Shown here piece after piece: positions 33,619 to 45,157 of a DNA stretch of 64,000 nucleotides. The notes beneath the pieces are model-generated. The model was not told the DNA's origin and searched no databases. It saw nothing but the letters and a program-made list of their open reading frames with translations. This DNA is from Anagrus nilaparvatae (taxonomy: Eukaryota > Arthropoda > Insecta > Hymenoptera > Mymaridae). The stretch lies in NCBI GenBank assembly GCA_022575985.1, contig JAKSXM010000263.1, positions 9,590,001 through 9,654,000 of the forward strand, in the 5' to 3' direction. Each line of letters begins with the position of its first letter. The stretch's first letter is position 1. Position numbers and translations under genes: made by a program.

Positions 33619-33890
33619 TGTTAGATTTGTAGGAGGAGGATATTTATAATTGAATATAACACTGATAATTATAATTGCAATTATTGATATTTATTTATCC
33701 ATCCACACACACACACACACACATACTATAAATATCGTAAGCTTATCATATGATACTTATTGGCGCTAAAGGCAAGCAACGACTGACTCTTGCCGGTTAC
33801 GCGCGCCGCGGGCCTAAGCTCGTGCTCCAAAGTTACACCTACACTATTACATAACTATAAGTATACGTCTACACATACAGATACATAACA
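33619..33890 (-). repeat. 5' LTR of the Ty3-like element (272 bp)
   Basis: On the minus strand it begins TGTTATGTATC (33890) and ends ATCTAACA (33619), so it has the TG...CA termini usual for LTRs and is placed directly against the primer binding site. The 3' LTR is absent from the window, so length and outer boundary rest on the TGTTA/TAACA signature. It contains a CA microsatellite and a GC-rich core (CGCGCGCCGCGGGCC) near 33798-33816. Confidence 0.65.
33704..33723. repeat. (CA)10 microsatellite
   Basis: Uninterrupted CA dinucleotides inside the LTR. Confidence 0.95.
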
Positions 33891-34221
33891 CATTTTTAAT
33901 ACTGTAAAGTTACACTATGAAAAATATAGAGTATTGCCAAGCTATGCGAAGTTGACGCAACCTAAGCGCGAAGGTAAATACGGCGAAGCGAATATTTACT
34001 TGAATCAACTTAAACAGTGACTTGACGGGAGATCCCGTGATTCAATTGAAAGCAAGCTTCTTTCAGCAAAATATTAGCTTGATACAAAAAATGTAATTGG
34101 GCTAATTTAAGCTAATTCGAATTTGCTATATCCAAATATAACATTGAAATAAATTCAAGCTTATCTTAGACATAAAAAAAATATAGTACAAGCCCGTAAA
34201 TATAATATACTCTCTGAATTT
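33891..34221. other. Spacer inside element G
   Basis: Holds a small palindrome, GACGGGAGATCCCGT, near 34023. Otherwise unassigned. Confidence 0.5.
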
Positions 34222-35246
34222 AGGGAGTTATAACTCCCTGAAATTTCTCTCATCTCCTCGAATACCTTCGGGATGAAAATAGACCGTATGAGGGAAAACT
34301 AATAACGTGGAAGTGAAATTTTTAATTTTTCATCCTAAACAATTTTCCAATTTTCCAATATGGCGGACCAAAAAACATGAAAATAGAAACTTTCTACATT
34401 ACCTGGGGGTTTTCGGGGTCGAGAAAAACGTTTTTATAAATGAAAATTTTAATTTTTTTGTTCCAGCATATTTTCCAATTTTCCAAGATGGCGGACCAAA
34501 AAACATGAAAATAGAAACTTTCTACATTACCTGGGGGTTTTCGAGGTCAAGAAAAACGTTTCTATTAATGAAAATTTTAATTTTTTTGTCCCAGCATATT
34601 TTCCAAATTCTTCAAGATGGAGGACCAAAAATCATGTAAATAAAAACTTCATAAAAACGATTTTATCGACCTCTAAACCCCTTGGCAATGTAAAAAGCTT
34701 AATCTAAAATGTTTTTTGGTCTGCCATATTGGAAAATTGGAAAATATTCTGGGACAAAAAAATTCCAATTTTCATTCGTAAAAACGTTTTTCTCGACCTC
34801 GAAAACCCCCTGACAATGTAAAAAGCTTATTCTGAAATGTTTTTTGGTACGCCATATTGGAAAATTGGAAAATATACTGGGGCAAAAAAATTAAAATTTT
34901 CATTCATAAAAACGTTTTTCTCGACCCCGAAAACCCCCTTGCAATGTAAAATGCTTATTCTGAAATGTTTTTTGGTCCGCCATTTTGGAAAATTGGAAAA
35001 TATGCTGGGGCAAAAAAATTAAAATTTTCATTAATAGAAACGTTTTTGTCGACCTCGAAAACCCCCAGGTAATGTAGAAAGTTTCTATTTTCATGTTTTT
35101 TGGTCCGCCATATTGGAAAATTGGAAAATTGTTTTGGATGAAAAATTAAAAATTTTTCCTGCAGGATATCAGTTTTCCCTCATACGGTCCATTTTCATAC
35201 CGAAGGTATTCGAGGAGATGATAGAAATTTCAGGGAGTTATAACTA
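34222..35246. mobile_element. Fold-back element of the ACGTAG family, end-trimmed
   Basis: The ends GTTATAACTCCCTGAAATTT, CATCTCCTCGAATACCTTCG and GAGGGAAAACT are mirrored at the right (CGAAGGTATTCGAGGAGATG, AAATTTCAGGGAGTTATAAC). Inside, ~127 bp monomers with CCAATATGGCGGACC or CCAAGATGGCGGACC (34355, 34481, 34608) face inverted ones (34722, 34848, 34976, 35104). The outermost AACAAAAAAAAC..ACGTAG block present in the 41157 and 54895 copies is missing. Open frames over it are products of the repeats. Confidence 0.8.
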
Positions 35247-35515
35247 ATACGTAAGTCAAATATATAGTTACCGGATTCAACCTAATATTAAGTTGACCTG
35301 AGTCTAAAAGACAGCTATTTTAACAAATATACGTCAGCTGACTCAAGGTTGGGATGCATTGATTTAACCCCGTTAACTTGAATCAAGGGATTATTCACTT
35401 TCGAGGACTTAATGGGTACGAAGTTAATATTAACTTCTTAAAATTTTATTATTTTTTATAGTGTATAAATTTACTTAGTGAACAAGTTGAAATTTATATT
35501 TTACCATTAGATGGC
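35247..35515. other. Spacer inside element G
   Basis: Nothing recognised. Confidence 0.5.
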
Positions 35516-35865
35516 CTGTAATAAGAACGATTTGCAGACTATATGTATATTTATTTCTAAATAAACATATACATATACTCTGCAAATCGTTCTTATTACA
35601 AAATTACCAATTATTATCTGAAGCGAATTGACCCTTAATTAATTCATCTTTCAATTATCAATAATTATTTGTAAAAACTTGCCAGGCCACCAAGTAAAAA
35701 AAAGTTGAAAATTTGAAAATTAATTTGCAAAATTTGCAAAATAAAGCATTTTTCATAATTAATTAACGGCCTGACAAGTTTTTACAAAAATTATTGATAA
35801 TTGTAAGATGAATTAATTAAGGGTCAATTCGCTTCAGATAATAATTGGTAATTTTCAATACAGCA
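35516..35865. repeat. Two adjacent palindromes
   Basis: First, TGTAATAAGAACGATTTGCAG / CTGCAAATCGTTCTTATTACA at 35517-35600, arms ~36 bp with an AT-rich loop. Immediately next, AATTACCAATTATTATCTGA...AAAAACTTGCCAGGCC / GGCCTGACAAGTTTTTAC...AATAATTGGTAATT at 35602-35862, arms ~95 bp. Both are MITE-sized hairpins. Confidence 0.8.
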
Positions 35866-38164
35866 AATTTAAATAAAATATATTTTTTAAATATTTAAAA
35901 CTTGCGTAAAGTTTTTCAGATCTTAAAACTTTAGCAGTGAAAAATTTTTACACCTAAAACAAAGGCCAAAATACAAGCACGTATAGAAAACTTGCGTCAT
36001 TTTTACATGTAAATGTTTTTGTTGATATAAGATCTCATTCATTTCATTAAAGATATACATTATTACAAAGTCAAATTCGAGTTTTTTCTATCCCTTTCTA
36101 CTATTAATTGTTATTATTATTATTATCTCTCTATTCGTATTATACTTCTCCTAGGCAGTCACCTTAAGTTTAATATATACAATTTTTTTAAAAGTACTGC
36201 CGCTGATCGAATCGAATCTCTCGAACTTCTCGAATATGATAAACTTTCTCCTAAAAGACAACATTAGGGTGCCAGTCTGTGAAACGGAAGAGAAAATTCT
36301 CGTATATCTAGGTATCGTTCAAACTTGCGTCCCGAGACGACACGTCTCTGTAGATTTATTTCTAAATAAACAGTGTGTTTTGACTATGACCAAAACTTTA
36401 ACTTCAAACCAAAAAAGTATCGAGGGAATTTTGAGTAGAAAAAAATTTGAAGCGAGAGAAAAATCGAGAAAGACTTTAAGATTATTTATATGCAAAAATT
36501 TTTTTAATTGGAACAATAATAATCAATATACAATTAAAATAAACAAAGAGTATTATTAAACGCGCGCGAGAAAGAAATATATGTATAAGTAGTGTAGTTT
36601 TTTTATTATAGACCGTTTTTTAAAGCCCTTTTAACGAATTGGGTAATAGGTTAAGAAAAACAATTATTTTATTAGCTATTAATAAAATATTTTAGTATTA
36701 TCCTGCACAAAATCACTAAAATATTAGTATTACTAATAATAATTTTTAAGCCAGAAAGAGAAAAAAGTCTAAAAGAATAAGCAGAATAATAATTTTAAAA
36801 ACTACTTTATTTTACCTTTTTTTTAAGTATTAATTAATTAAATGTTTAATTTTTTTAATTTATTATCCATATATAAATGTTGAAAGTTAATCAACAAAGT
36901 TTTGGGAATAATTAATTCGAAAAGTTAATTTGTTTATGAATTTTTTAAAAAGTTTACCTTCAGTACTATATGGGTGGCCCTTAAGTGGAATTCTACACTT
37001 TATGTATTTCTTTCTCGCGCGCGCTAAATAATACGCATTGTTTATTTTAATTGTATATTGTTTGTTATTGTTCTAATTAAAAAATTTTTGTTTATAAATA
37101 ATCTTGAAGTCTTTTTCGATTTTTCCCTCGCTTCAAGTTTTTTCCTACTCATAATTCCCTCGATACTTTTTTGGTTTGATTGAAATTACCGGGAAAAAGA
37201 TTTGCTTAAAACTTCTATATTATTAAATTAATTTTTATTTAATAAAATATAAAGCAAGTTATTTATTCCTCTTTAAAATTAATCGTTTTTATCTTCAATA
37301 CAAATAAGTAAATGGCTATATTAAGTGAAAATGCATATCTTATACGCTACGCATAGTTAAAATAATTATTTACACGATGCATCGAGTAAATCTTTATATT
37401 TACATCTTGTGGCAATATACAAAACTGCATGCGGCGTGTAAAATGTTAATGAAAATTACGCCTTGGACTTTTGAGTGTATTTAATTCAAAAGCTGTTCCT
37501 GAGGGTTTCTCAGGACGCTAATTCGATATTTTTAGTCAGGAAATAACAAAAATGTTTTCTTAACTGAGAAATCTGTAAGTATTTTTTCATCCTGAAAATT
37601 AAAAATGGTAAAACTATTATATATAATTGAAAAACGTCCTCTGATAAGAGAACTATTTTTTTTTTTCAAGTATGCTCCAATAAAAATTGTTAAATTTTTC
37701 TGAATATGCCTACTTACAAATGCCATTACGGCTGAAAATTAAATTTCTTTTTCCGAGGATAAAAATAGGTGGTACTTATGTTTTTCGACCCGCTTAAAAT
37801 TTTTTTTTATTTACAAATTATTGCAAAATTGGCCAAAAATGAAGCTGTTAAATTAACTTAAGCTAACGGATTATAAAAACTCAAATAAAAATGTATAATA
37901 AATATATTTATCTTTATTTTAAACTATATGAAACCTATAAAGTCCGAATTTACACAATTTATCTAATTTTTTAAAGAATTAATTGTATTCTATATAAAAT
38001 TTTTAAAAAAAAATGTTTTTTAATCAAATGATACACGTATGTAAAGGTCTTTAAATCGGTTTCCAAATATTATTTCCTCAATTTACTACCAAAAATGAAG
38101 CTAAAAATTTGCATTGAGAGATATTTTTAATAGTACTTTCAGGAAAAAATAGTTTGACACCGAT
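35866..38164. other. AT-rich interior of element G
   Basis: An inverted pair 36400-36580 / 37005-37190 shares AAAAAAGTATCGAGGGAATT, TGAAGCGAGAGAAAAATCG and CGCGCGCGAGAAAGAAATA. A 107-codon plus frame at 36236-36559 runs into this repeat; its first 55 codons have less AT-driven composition but no recognised domain. A single diverged 148 bp monomer lies at about 37495-37640. Confidence 0.5.
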
Positions 38165-39010
38165 TTTAAGACTCATCCATAACCTTCATACACGGTACGT
38201 ATGAAAATACCCGTACAGAATTCCTAAAAAACCCCCATAGACCGTTTTTTAATTGAATAAAATAAAATTTTACGTTTTTCATTTTTAAGGATGAGAAAAC
38301 ACCTATTTTCCGAATAACCCGCAAACGAAAACGTTTTTTCACGTTCCTGACCAAAAATATCGATTCAGCGCCCCTAAAAACCCCCAGAAATGGTTTTTTA
38401 ATTTAATAAAATAAAGTTTTACGATTTTCATTTTTAAGGATGAGAAAACACCTATTTTCCGAATTTCCCGCAAACGCGAGCGTTTTTTCACGTTCCTGAC
38501 CAAAAATAGCGATTCAGCGCTCCAAATAACCACAGGAAACCGTCGTTTAACCAAATGTAATAATGATTTATGATTTTAATTTTTCAGAACTAAAATCGCC
38601 TATTTTCCGATTTTTCCAGTTAAGAAAGCATTTTTTCAATTTTCTAACTAAAAATATTGATTTAGCGTCTCAAAAAACCCCCAGAGACCGTTTTTCAATT
38701 GAATAAAATAAAGTTTAACGATTTTCATTTTTCAGGATGAAAAACCACCTATTTTCCGAATTTCCCGCAAATGTAAACGTTTTTTCACATTCCTGACCAA
38801 AAATATCGATTCAGCGCCCCAAAAAACCCCCAGAGACCGTTTTGTTATTGAATAAAATAAAGTTTTACGATTTTCATTTTTTAGAATCGAGTTCAGAATG
38901 AAAATCCACCTATTTTCCAAATTTCCCGCCAATGCAAATGTTTTTTCACGGTCCTGACAAAAAATATCGATTCCGCGCCCCAAAAAGCCCCCAGTACTAA
39001 CTTAAATTGT
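38165..39010 (-). repeat. Element G right array, ~148-160 bp monomers
   Basis: Six monomers opposite in orientation to 31140-31885. The complementary block AAAAAACCCCCAGAGACCG recurs near 38230, 38388, 38527 (altered), 38676, 38826 and 38989. GCAAACG.AAACGTTTTTTCAC marks each copy. Short minus-strand frames here are translations of the monomer. Confidence 0.85.
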
Positions 39011-39127
39011 AAAATAACAATTATTTACATATTTTTGATTTTCAAGTTAAAAGATGGTTAACAGCCCCTTTTAGAAAGGCTTCTGGCGGATAGAATATAT
39101 TCCTCTGGCGGATAACTTTAACTTCAT

Positions 39128-40859
39128 GTGTTAATATTATTGTTTTTAAAGTTTGCATCTATGTTATGTATGTATTGTTTACATTATTGCGAGAACCAAT
39201 CAGAATGACTCTTTTAGCAATAACAATGTACATAGTTACCTTATCGATGATTAACTCATTTTTAGGATAGGATTTTAGTGAATGTAATAAATTACATCCG
39301 TATATTATACATATGCATAATTTTTATAATAAACAATATAATTTTTCTACAGCTTGGTAAGGTGAACTGAAGGTTTCATAAAACATAGCAAATAATTTAA
39401 CTGTTTTTCATTTAGCTCTCTTGATCAAAAAATAATGTCTTTTTATATTTAATTTTTAATTATGGGCAAAAAAAAATTGACGACAAATAAATTACATTTG
39501 TACTTAAATTATTCAACAAACAGTAAAAAAACTTATTTTGCTGATTAAATTCATTTACTGGCATAAAGAGCATTAAATGGTAGTAATAAAATTTTATTAA
39601 ATTAAACATTTTCATAATAAATTTAGTAATGTACTTTAATTGCAAGTAAAATAATAAAAACAGCCTCTCAAACTTAAAATACTTATTGTTGCCTGTTGAT
39701 AGAATAATTTATTTAATTACATGCTTTTTTATATTTAAAAAAAAAGATCACCAATAAAAAAAAATATTTTATGTATCTTTGGTTAGGTCTTGAAAATTAA
39801 TCTGTAATTTAAAAATTCTTTACAAAAAACTTAAATTTTTAACAATAATTTATAGGAAATAAACCAAAAAATTAGTATTTAGCTATTAAAAAAACTCGAA
39901 TTAAGTTAAAATCAAGAATAACTATTTATTAATTAAATTAATTAAATTAGATAAGTAAATCGTAAATTTTTTATATTTAAAATAAAAAATACTAACCTAC
40001 ACTGCCAACAGGTATTGACATTATTAATTAATTTTTCGATAAGTTAAAAAGAATAATAACACTTTTATATTTTAAGGTATTTAAAAATTTGAATATGCTT
40101 GTTTTAAGAATTCAATCACAAATTTTTTGTGACACATGAGAAAAACTTTTTAGTCACAAATCTTCTGTGAGTTCTGAAATTTCATAAACAAAGATTTAAA
40201 TGTATACTGAAAATTTTTAACCATAAACTTTAATAAATATATATTAAAGATTTAAAAAATTCAAACTATATGTATATATATATAAATAAATTTTTAAATA
40301 TATTATATAGTAAATGTATTAAATTAAAAACAGGAAAAAAAAATACTTGGGAATGTATATTTGAATCACAATGAACACATAACAGGTTGGCGTTCTTTTA
40401 TACAAAAAGTATGCAAATACATTGAGACGTTTATAGCGAAAAAAAGGACTTTACACTATTTGGCGCTAGTGCATCAAGAAAAAAAAATAAAACAAAGCGT
40501 TTTTGGGCCATTAAGTTTGGTCATGAGTTTGGTGATGAGACATGCTCCTCTGAGGACGTATATATGTAGAGCAAAGAGCTTATACTAATAGAGTAGTTAA
40601 TGTTAAAGCGGGAGTACGTAAAATATCCGAACGGTGCAAACTATAATGGGTAAGGTTTTCTTCGTCTTACAAAACGATAAGAAGGGAGACGCTGTAGAGG
40701 AAATATACTAAAAGAGAATGTAGGAGAAAAAAATGGATCTTGTATATTTTTTCACTTTTATTATTACATTCATGAATTTTATTTTTCTATACAATTTTTT
40801 GATAATTAATTTCAATAGCAATTACAATCTTAATTAAATTTAACGTTCGACATATTTTT
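39128..40859. other. AT-rich sequence without recognised feature
   Basis: Low-complexity AT sequence. A 75-codon plus frame at 40361-40588 sits in a patch of more balanced composition (40360-40730) but shows no motif, splice signals or homology I recognise. Confidence 0.5.
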
Positions 40860-41156
40860 CAATTTAACAGAAATAATTTTTTTAACACAAATTTCAGCAA
40901 TAATATGAATTATTCACTTGATATTCATCGTAAAATAATAATTTTTTTTTTTAATCAATTAATTTTTCCCAGTGTATTCATTTCTTTAAGGAACAAAAAA
41001 TCATTTTTATTGACCAAATTTCAATTTTGAGGCCAAAAGCCTTTGAAAACTGTAAGTAGCACCCCGGAATAACCCAAAGAGCATCCCGGAATATAAGGGG
41101 AAAATCTGCACGAGAATGATATCTAAAAAACCTTTTACAGATTGTTTATACATAAA

Positions 41157-42335
41157 AACAAAAAAAACCACGTAGTTATACTCCCTGACTCACGGAGTTT
41201 ATAACACCCTAAATCAGGGAGTTAACTCCCTAAAACAGGGAGTTAAATCCCTGAAATTTCTGTTATCTCCTGGAATACCTTCGGGATGAAAATGAAGCGT
41301 ACGAGGGAAAGCTGATATCCTGGAGGCGTAATTTTTAATTTTTCAACAATTTTTCGATTTTCCAATATGGCGAACCAAAAAACATGAAAATAGAAACTTT
41401 CAACATTACCTGGGGGTTTTCGAGGTCAAGAAAAACGTTTTTATTGACAAAAAATTTAATTTTTTCGCCCCAGCATATTTTCTGGTTTTCCAAGATGGCG
41501 GAAGAAAAAACATTTCAGAATAAGCTTTTTACATTACCTGGGGGTTGTAAAATCATACGTTTTAACCGTATAATTACCTGACGTTACAAGGTTTTCGAGG
41601 TTGAGAAAAAATTTTGCAAAAAAACATGCTAAGGCGAAAAAATTAAAATTTTTGTGAATGAAAACGTTTTTCTGGACCTCGAAAATCCCAGGTAATGTAG
41701 AAAGTTCCTTTTTTCATGTTTTTTCGTTCACCATCTTGGAATAATGGAAAATATGTGGGGCGAAAAAATAAAAATTTTTGTCAATGAAAACGTATTTCTA
41801 AACCTCGAAAACCCCCAGGTAATCTAAAAAACTTATCCTGAAATGCTTTTTCGTCCGCCATCTTGGAAAACTGGAAAATATTTTGGGGCGAAAAAATTAA
41901 ATTTTTTTGTCAATAAAAACGTTTTTCTCGACCTCGAAAACCCCCAGGTAATGTTGTAATGTAGAAAGTTCCTTTTTTCATGTTTTTTGTTCCGCCATCT
42001 TGGAAAATTCGAAAATATGCTGGGGCAAAAAAATGAAAAATTTCATTAATAAAAAAGTTTTTCTTGATCTCGAAAACCCCCAAGTAATTTTGAAAGTTTT
42101 TATTTTCATGGTTTTTGGTCCGACATATTGGAAAATCGGAAAATGTTGAAAAATTAAAAATTACGCCTCCAGGATATCAGCTTTCCCTCGTACGGTTCAT
42201 TTTCATCCCGAAGGTATTCCAGGAGATAACAGAAATTTCAGGGAGTCTACTATCTGTTTTAGGGAGTTAACTCCCTGATTTAGGAAGTTATAAACTCCCT
42301 GAGCCAGGGAGTATAACTACGTGGTTTTTTTTGTT
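41157..42335. mobile_element. Fold-back element, ACGTAG family (1.18 kb)
   Basis: Ends AACAAAAAAAACCACGTAGT and its complement. Subterminal parts contain tandem small palindromes of the AGGGAGTTAACTCCCT type, then CTCCTGGAATACCTTCGGGA and CCTGGAGGCGTAATTTTTAA, mirrored on the right. Inside, ~127 bp monomers with ATGGCGGA cores (41365, 41490) face inverted ones (41729, 41854, 41990, 42120). No transposase. Confidence 0.85.
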
Positions 42336-42599
42336 AGAGAAGATATTAAGTTCGTTGGAATTTCACCCCCAGCTGCACTTCATAGGGCAGGAGGGGTGAA
42401 GGGGGGCAAAAACGTGTTTTTTTCTCTTTTCTTTCAAAAATCTGTCAAAAATTCATATTTCTGGTTCCTTAGTACCAAAATAGGTCTACATGGTCTTAAA
42501 AGATTCGTCTTTGATATCTTTTTCACATATTTTGACATTTTCACAAAAATACTGAAGACTAACATTAAAAATTTTAATTTAAAATTCGATTATTTTGCT
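42336..42599. other. Unassigned segment
   Basis: A 147-codon plus frame (42321-42764) starts inside the fold-back end and crosses into repeat M. Its composition is F/K/I-rich and no domain is seen; judged non-coding. Confidence 0.45.
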
Positions 42600-42960
42600 A
42601 TATCAAAAATTACCTCTCTGGAAAATTTATATGTTTTTTATCTATCAAAGCTCTTCAAAATGAGCCCAATTAGAGCAAATTTGAGCCGCGGGAACATTTT
42701 TGACCAAATATGTTCATTTGGTTTACTGACTATAACGATAAGAGAATTACTGATAAAAAAATAAGGTTTACGGGGGTCAAAAGGTGATAAATACTCAAAA
42801 AAATGAGACCAACCTGAAGGTATTTGGTTTACTTACAAGGTAGCAGTGTCATTTAGAAGATAGCCTAAAAAGTCCTATCTTATATAGCATATAGCCCTGC
42901 TATAGGATCTAATTTCTAGGACCAGGAGGATCATTTAGGTAAACTGATAAATTTAATTTA
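42600..42960 (+). repeat. Dispersed repeat M, copy
   Basis: Blocks GATAAAAAAATAAGGTTTAC, GGGGGTCAAAAGGTG, ATGAGACCAACCTGAAGGTA and ATAGCCCTGC follow the order seen at 25950-26220. Confidence 0.55.
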
Positions 42961-43500
42961 TAAACTGAGATTTTTTAGAAATCATTATGGTGCAGATTTT
43001 CCCCTAATATTCCGGGATGCTCTTTACTTAACACAGTTTTTGACCTAAAAATTAAAATTTGGTCAATAAAAATGATTTTTTTCTATACGAAATGAATACA
43101 CTGGGAAAAATTAATTTATTTTTAGAAAAATTTATTATTTTAGGATGAATATCAAGCGAATAATTCATTTCATTGTTTTTTTACCTAAAAGTTAAAATGT
43201 GGTAAAAAAAATGATTTTTTTCTTGAAGAAATGAATACTCAGAGATTAGAGTAAACGATTAAAAAAAAAAAATTAGTATTTTAACATAATAATCAAGCAA
43301 ATAATGTATATTTTAAGTTCAGAAACAGACTTTTTTCAATATCTTTTTTAAGAAAAATTTGAGTAAAATCTTAAATTGATGTTAACTTGGCTAAATTTCA
43401 TCGTAAAAAGAATAATTTTTTTTTCTTCTAGAGTAGTTTTTCTTTGGCAATTAGATTTTTTTATCTACTTTTTTAAATTTTATTTACCTAAAAAGTTATT

Positions 43501-44079
43501 TTGAAAATTTGGGGTTGCTCAGATACGAAAAATACGGTTTTTGACATAAATGTGGCAAAATCTTTTTGGCATCTATCGCCGATTTCATGTTCACGTTTTT
43601 TTTGCATTCCATACGGTCCAAACTACCAGAAAACCATGGTGGTAGTCGCGGCCTCGTCTATTTTTCTTTTTCATTTTCGGTGCTCATAAAACGTATTTTC
43701 AGTAAATTCTTTAAAAAAATAAAATTTCAAATGCAAAACGTTTTAAATTTTTAATGTGGGAAGAAATGCTATGAGTTGAATTAGTGTATAGGTATTACTA
43801 TAATACATACATGCATAACAGTAGATTGAGAGAAAGAAAGAACTCCCACTTTTTAACTAATCTGACAAAGAGGAACCTCACCCCACTGGTGGAAAAAAAA
43901 AGAGTACGAAATTCAAAAGTATAACAATTTGCCGTCTTTGCAATACTTTTATACTTTTTCGAATTGTTTTGAATACTTTGAAATACTTAAAAATAATTTT
44001 GAAAACTTTAAAAATTTTAAAACTTTTTGTTAAATTCGTAATATTTATTTTTTTTTAGTTTTGCATTTTTCAATTTAAA
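43501..44079. other. Unassigned AT-rich sequence
   Basis: Two overlapping 62-codon plus frames (43501, 43566) show no motif. A patch AGAAAGAAAGAACT near 43832 resembles 45241-45255. Confidence 0.45.
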
Positions 44080-44457
44080 AATTGTAAATTCTAATTTAAT
44101 ATTCAATAGTCCAGGTTTATACAGAAGAGTAAAAAAATTGTTACGGTAATGTGAATTACACAGTTGCCAAGATTTAGTCTTAATTCTTATAAGCAGTTGA
44201 AAATACATTTTATTAACGAGATGCAAAAAAATAGAAGGTGCCATCTACAAGATTTAAAAAAAATAATATTTTAAATATTTTTTTTAAACGTAGATGGCCT
44301 CTCGCCTTTATTTGTATTCGTTAATAAAATCTATTTTCAACTGCTTATAAGAAGACTAAATCTTGACAATAATGTAATTCACGTTACCGTAACAAATTTT
44401 TTGCTCTTCCGGATAAATCCGGATTATTGAATATTAAATTAGAATTTTGTTATGATC
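44080..44457. mobile_element. MITE-like hairpin (~378 bp)
   Basis: AATTCTAATTTAATATTCAA at the left is mirrored by TTGAATATTAAATTAGAATT at the right. Further shared blocks are GTTACGGTAATGTGAATTAC, GATTTAGTCTT, ATAAGCAGTTGAAAATA and AGGTGCCATCTAC. Arms ~165 bp, short AT-rich loop near 44262-44285. No coding capacity. Confidence 0.8.
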
Positions 44458-44917
44458 TTATGGTCATAACTTAGATTTTATTAATTACTATAAAACTAAA
44501 ATATTATATAAGGAACGATTGTCAGCTTATGAAACTGCATGATTCTATTAATGCTGAGTTTGCATTAATAGGTTAGTACGTTGACGCCTGTATAGATACA
44601 TATCAAATATAATGTTTAAATAACTTACTTTATATGTATGTGGATGGTTCAGGCTGATAATAAAAGAATAACGCAAGTTGAATTTTGGTGAACACTTAAT
44701 TTATTTTAAAAAGACCCGCACTTAATGATTCGAGTATACAGATCAAAACCGAACTTAAAACTAAACTAAAGTATAATTTTTAATTTCTTATATATAACAT
44801 TTTAATAAAAATCTTATTTATTATTTCTTAATTTTAGTGCTGATTTTATATAAAATTATTTATGTTTCGCAATAATAAGTTTTCTTGAATACTAATAATG
44901 CAATTGTAAAAATTCTT
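44458..44917. other. AT-rich spacer
   Basis: Nothing recognised. Confidence 0.5.
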
Positions 44918-45048
44918 AAGTTTATTAAAAATAAACAACGATCTATATGGAACAAATAAACATGATAACTTTTTTCATTATCTTTGTCTGTGTGTCTGAG
45001 GATTGAGCCTCTCTTTGTGACACAGAATAATTTTTCTTGAAGAAAGTT
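44918..45048 (+). repeat. 131 bp direct repeat a (Penelope pseudo-LTR?)
   Basis: Begins AAGTTTATTAAAAATAAACA and ends TTTTTCTTGAAGAAAGTT. It is identical to 45615-45745 apart from about two substitutions, at a constant offset of 697 bp. Both copies contain an RNA-like hairpin, CTGTGTGTCTGAGG..TGAGCCTCTC..GTGACACAG. Position next to a GIY-YIG fragment suggests a Penelope-like pseudo-LTR. Confidence 0.75.
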
Positions 45049-45108
45049 ATATGATGTTAATTTTTAGATGGAAAAAATTTTTTTATTAAAAAATGAAAAA
45101 TCTGAAAG

Positions 45109-45157
45109 TTCATTTCAGCTCTGCAAGAAAACAGGGCGAGCTTCATCAGTGTGAGAC
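45109..45157 (-). ncRNA. Hammerhead-like core, minus strand
   Basis: On the minus strand CTGATGA is followed directly by AGCTC, a 16-base loop, GAGCT and GAAA. That is the complete CUGANGA - stem II - GAAA order with a five-base-pair stem II. A flanking inverted pair, GAAAACAGGG/CCCTGTTTTC, overlaps it. Stems I and III and the NUH cleavage site were not found with certainty, and it is on the strand opposite the neighbouring endonuclease fragment, so it could be chance. Confidence 0.35.

Larger units (their letters stand above)
31018..39127. mobile_element. Composite fold-back element G (8.1 kb)
   Basis: The ends ATGAAG..AAAGTTATCCGCCAGAGG (31018) and its complement (39127) are followed inward by matching ~120 bp and then opposed arrays of ~148 bp monomers (31140-31885 and 38165-39010). 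The interior contains the Ty3-like remnant (31892-33890), a smaller fold-back (34222-35246), small palindromes (35516-35865) and a unique AT-rich section. It is either a fold-back element that received later insertions or a capture of 6 kb between two arms. Confidence 0.7.
40860..43500. mobile_element. Interrupted palindrome related to 57690-58740
   Basis: 40900-41130 (ATTCACTTGATATTCATCG, CATTTCTTTAAGGAACAAAA, GAGCATCCCGGAATAT) is mirrored by 42965-43175. The same sequence family forms the palindrome at 57690-58740, and 43370-43480 matches 58440-58560. Between the arms sit the fold-back 41157-42335 and a repeat M copy, so the older palindrome was split by insertions. Confidence 0.6.

Noticed and set aside
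34307..35094. Frames repeating a KIETFYITWGFSR peptide
   Set aside because: Same explanation: the tandem monomers of the fold-back arm read through by chance.
36236..36559. 107-codon plus-strand open frame
   Set aside because: Second half is an inverted repeat shared with 37005-37190. The first half has no recognised domain or splice context.
38166..38983. Series of minus-strand frames with similar peptides (RNVKKR.RLREIRKIG)
   Set aside because: They are translations of the 148 bp tandem monomer, not repeats of a protein gene.
40361..40588. 75-codon plus-strand frame in balanced-composition DNA
   Set aside because: No recognised domain, no splice sites, no repeat partner; insufficient support.
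42321..42764. 147-codon plus-strand open frame, one of the longest in the window
   Set aside because: Crosses the end of a fold-back element and a dispersed repeat, with F/K/I-rich AT-driven composition and no domain.
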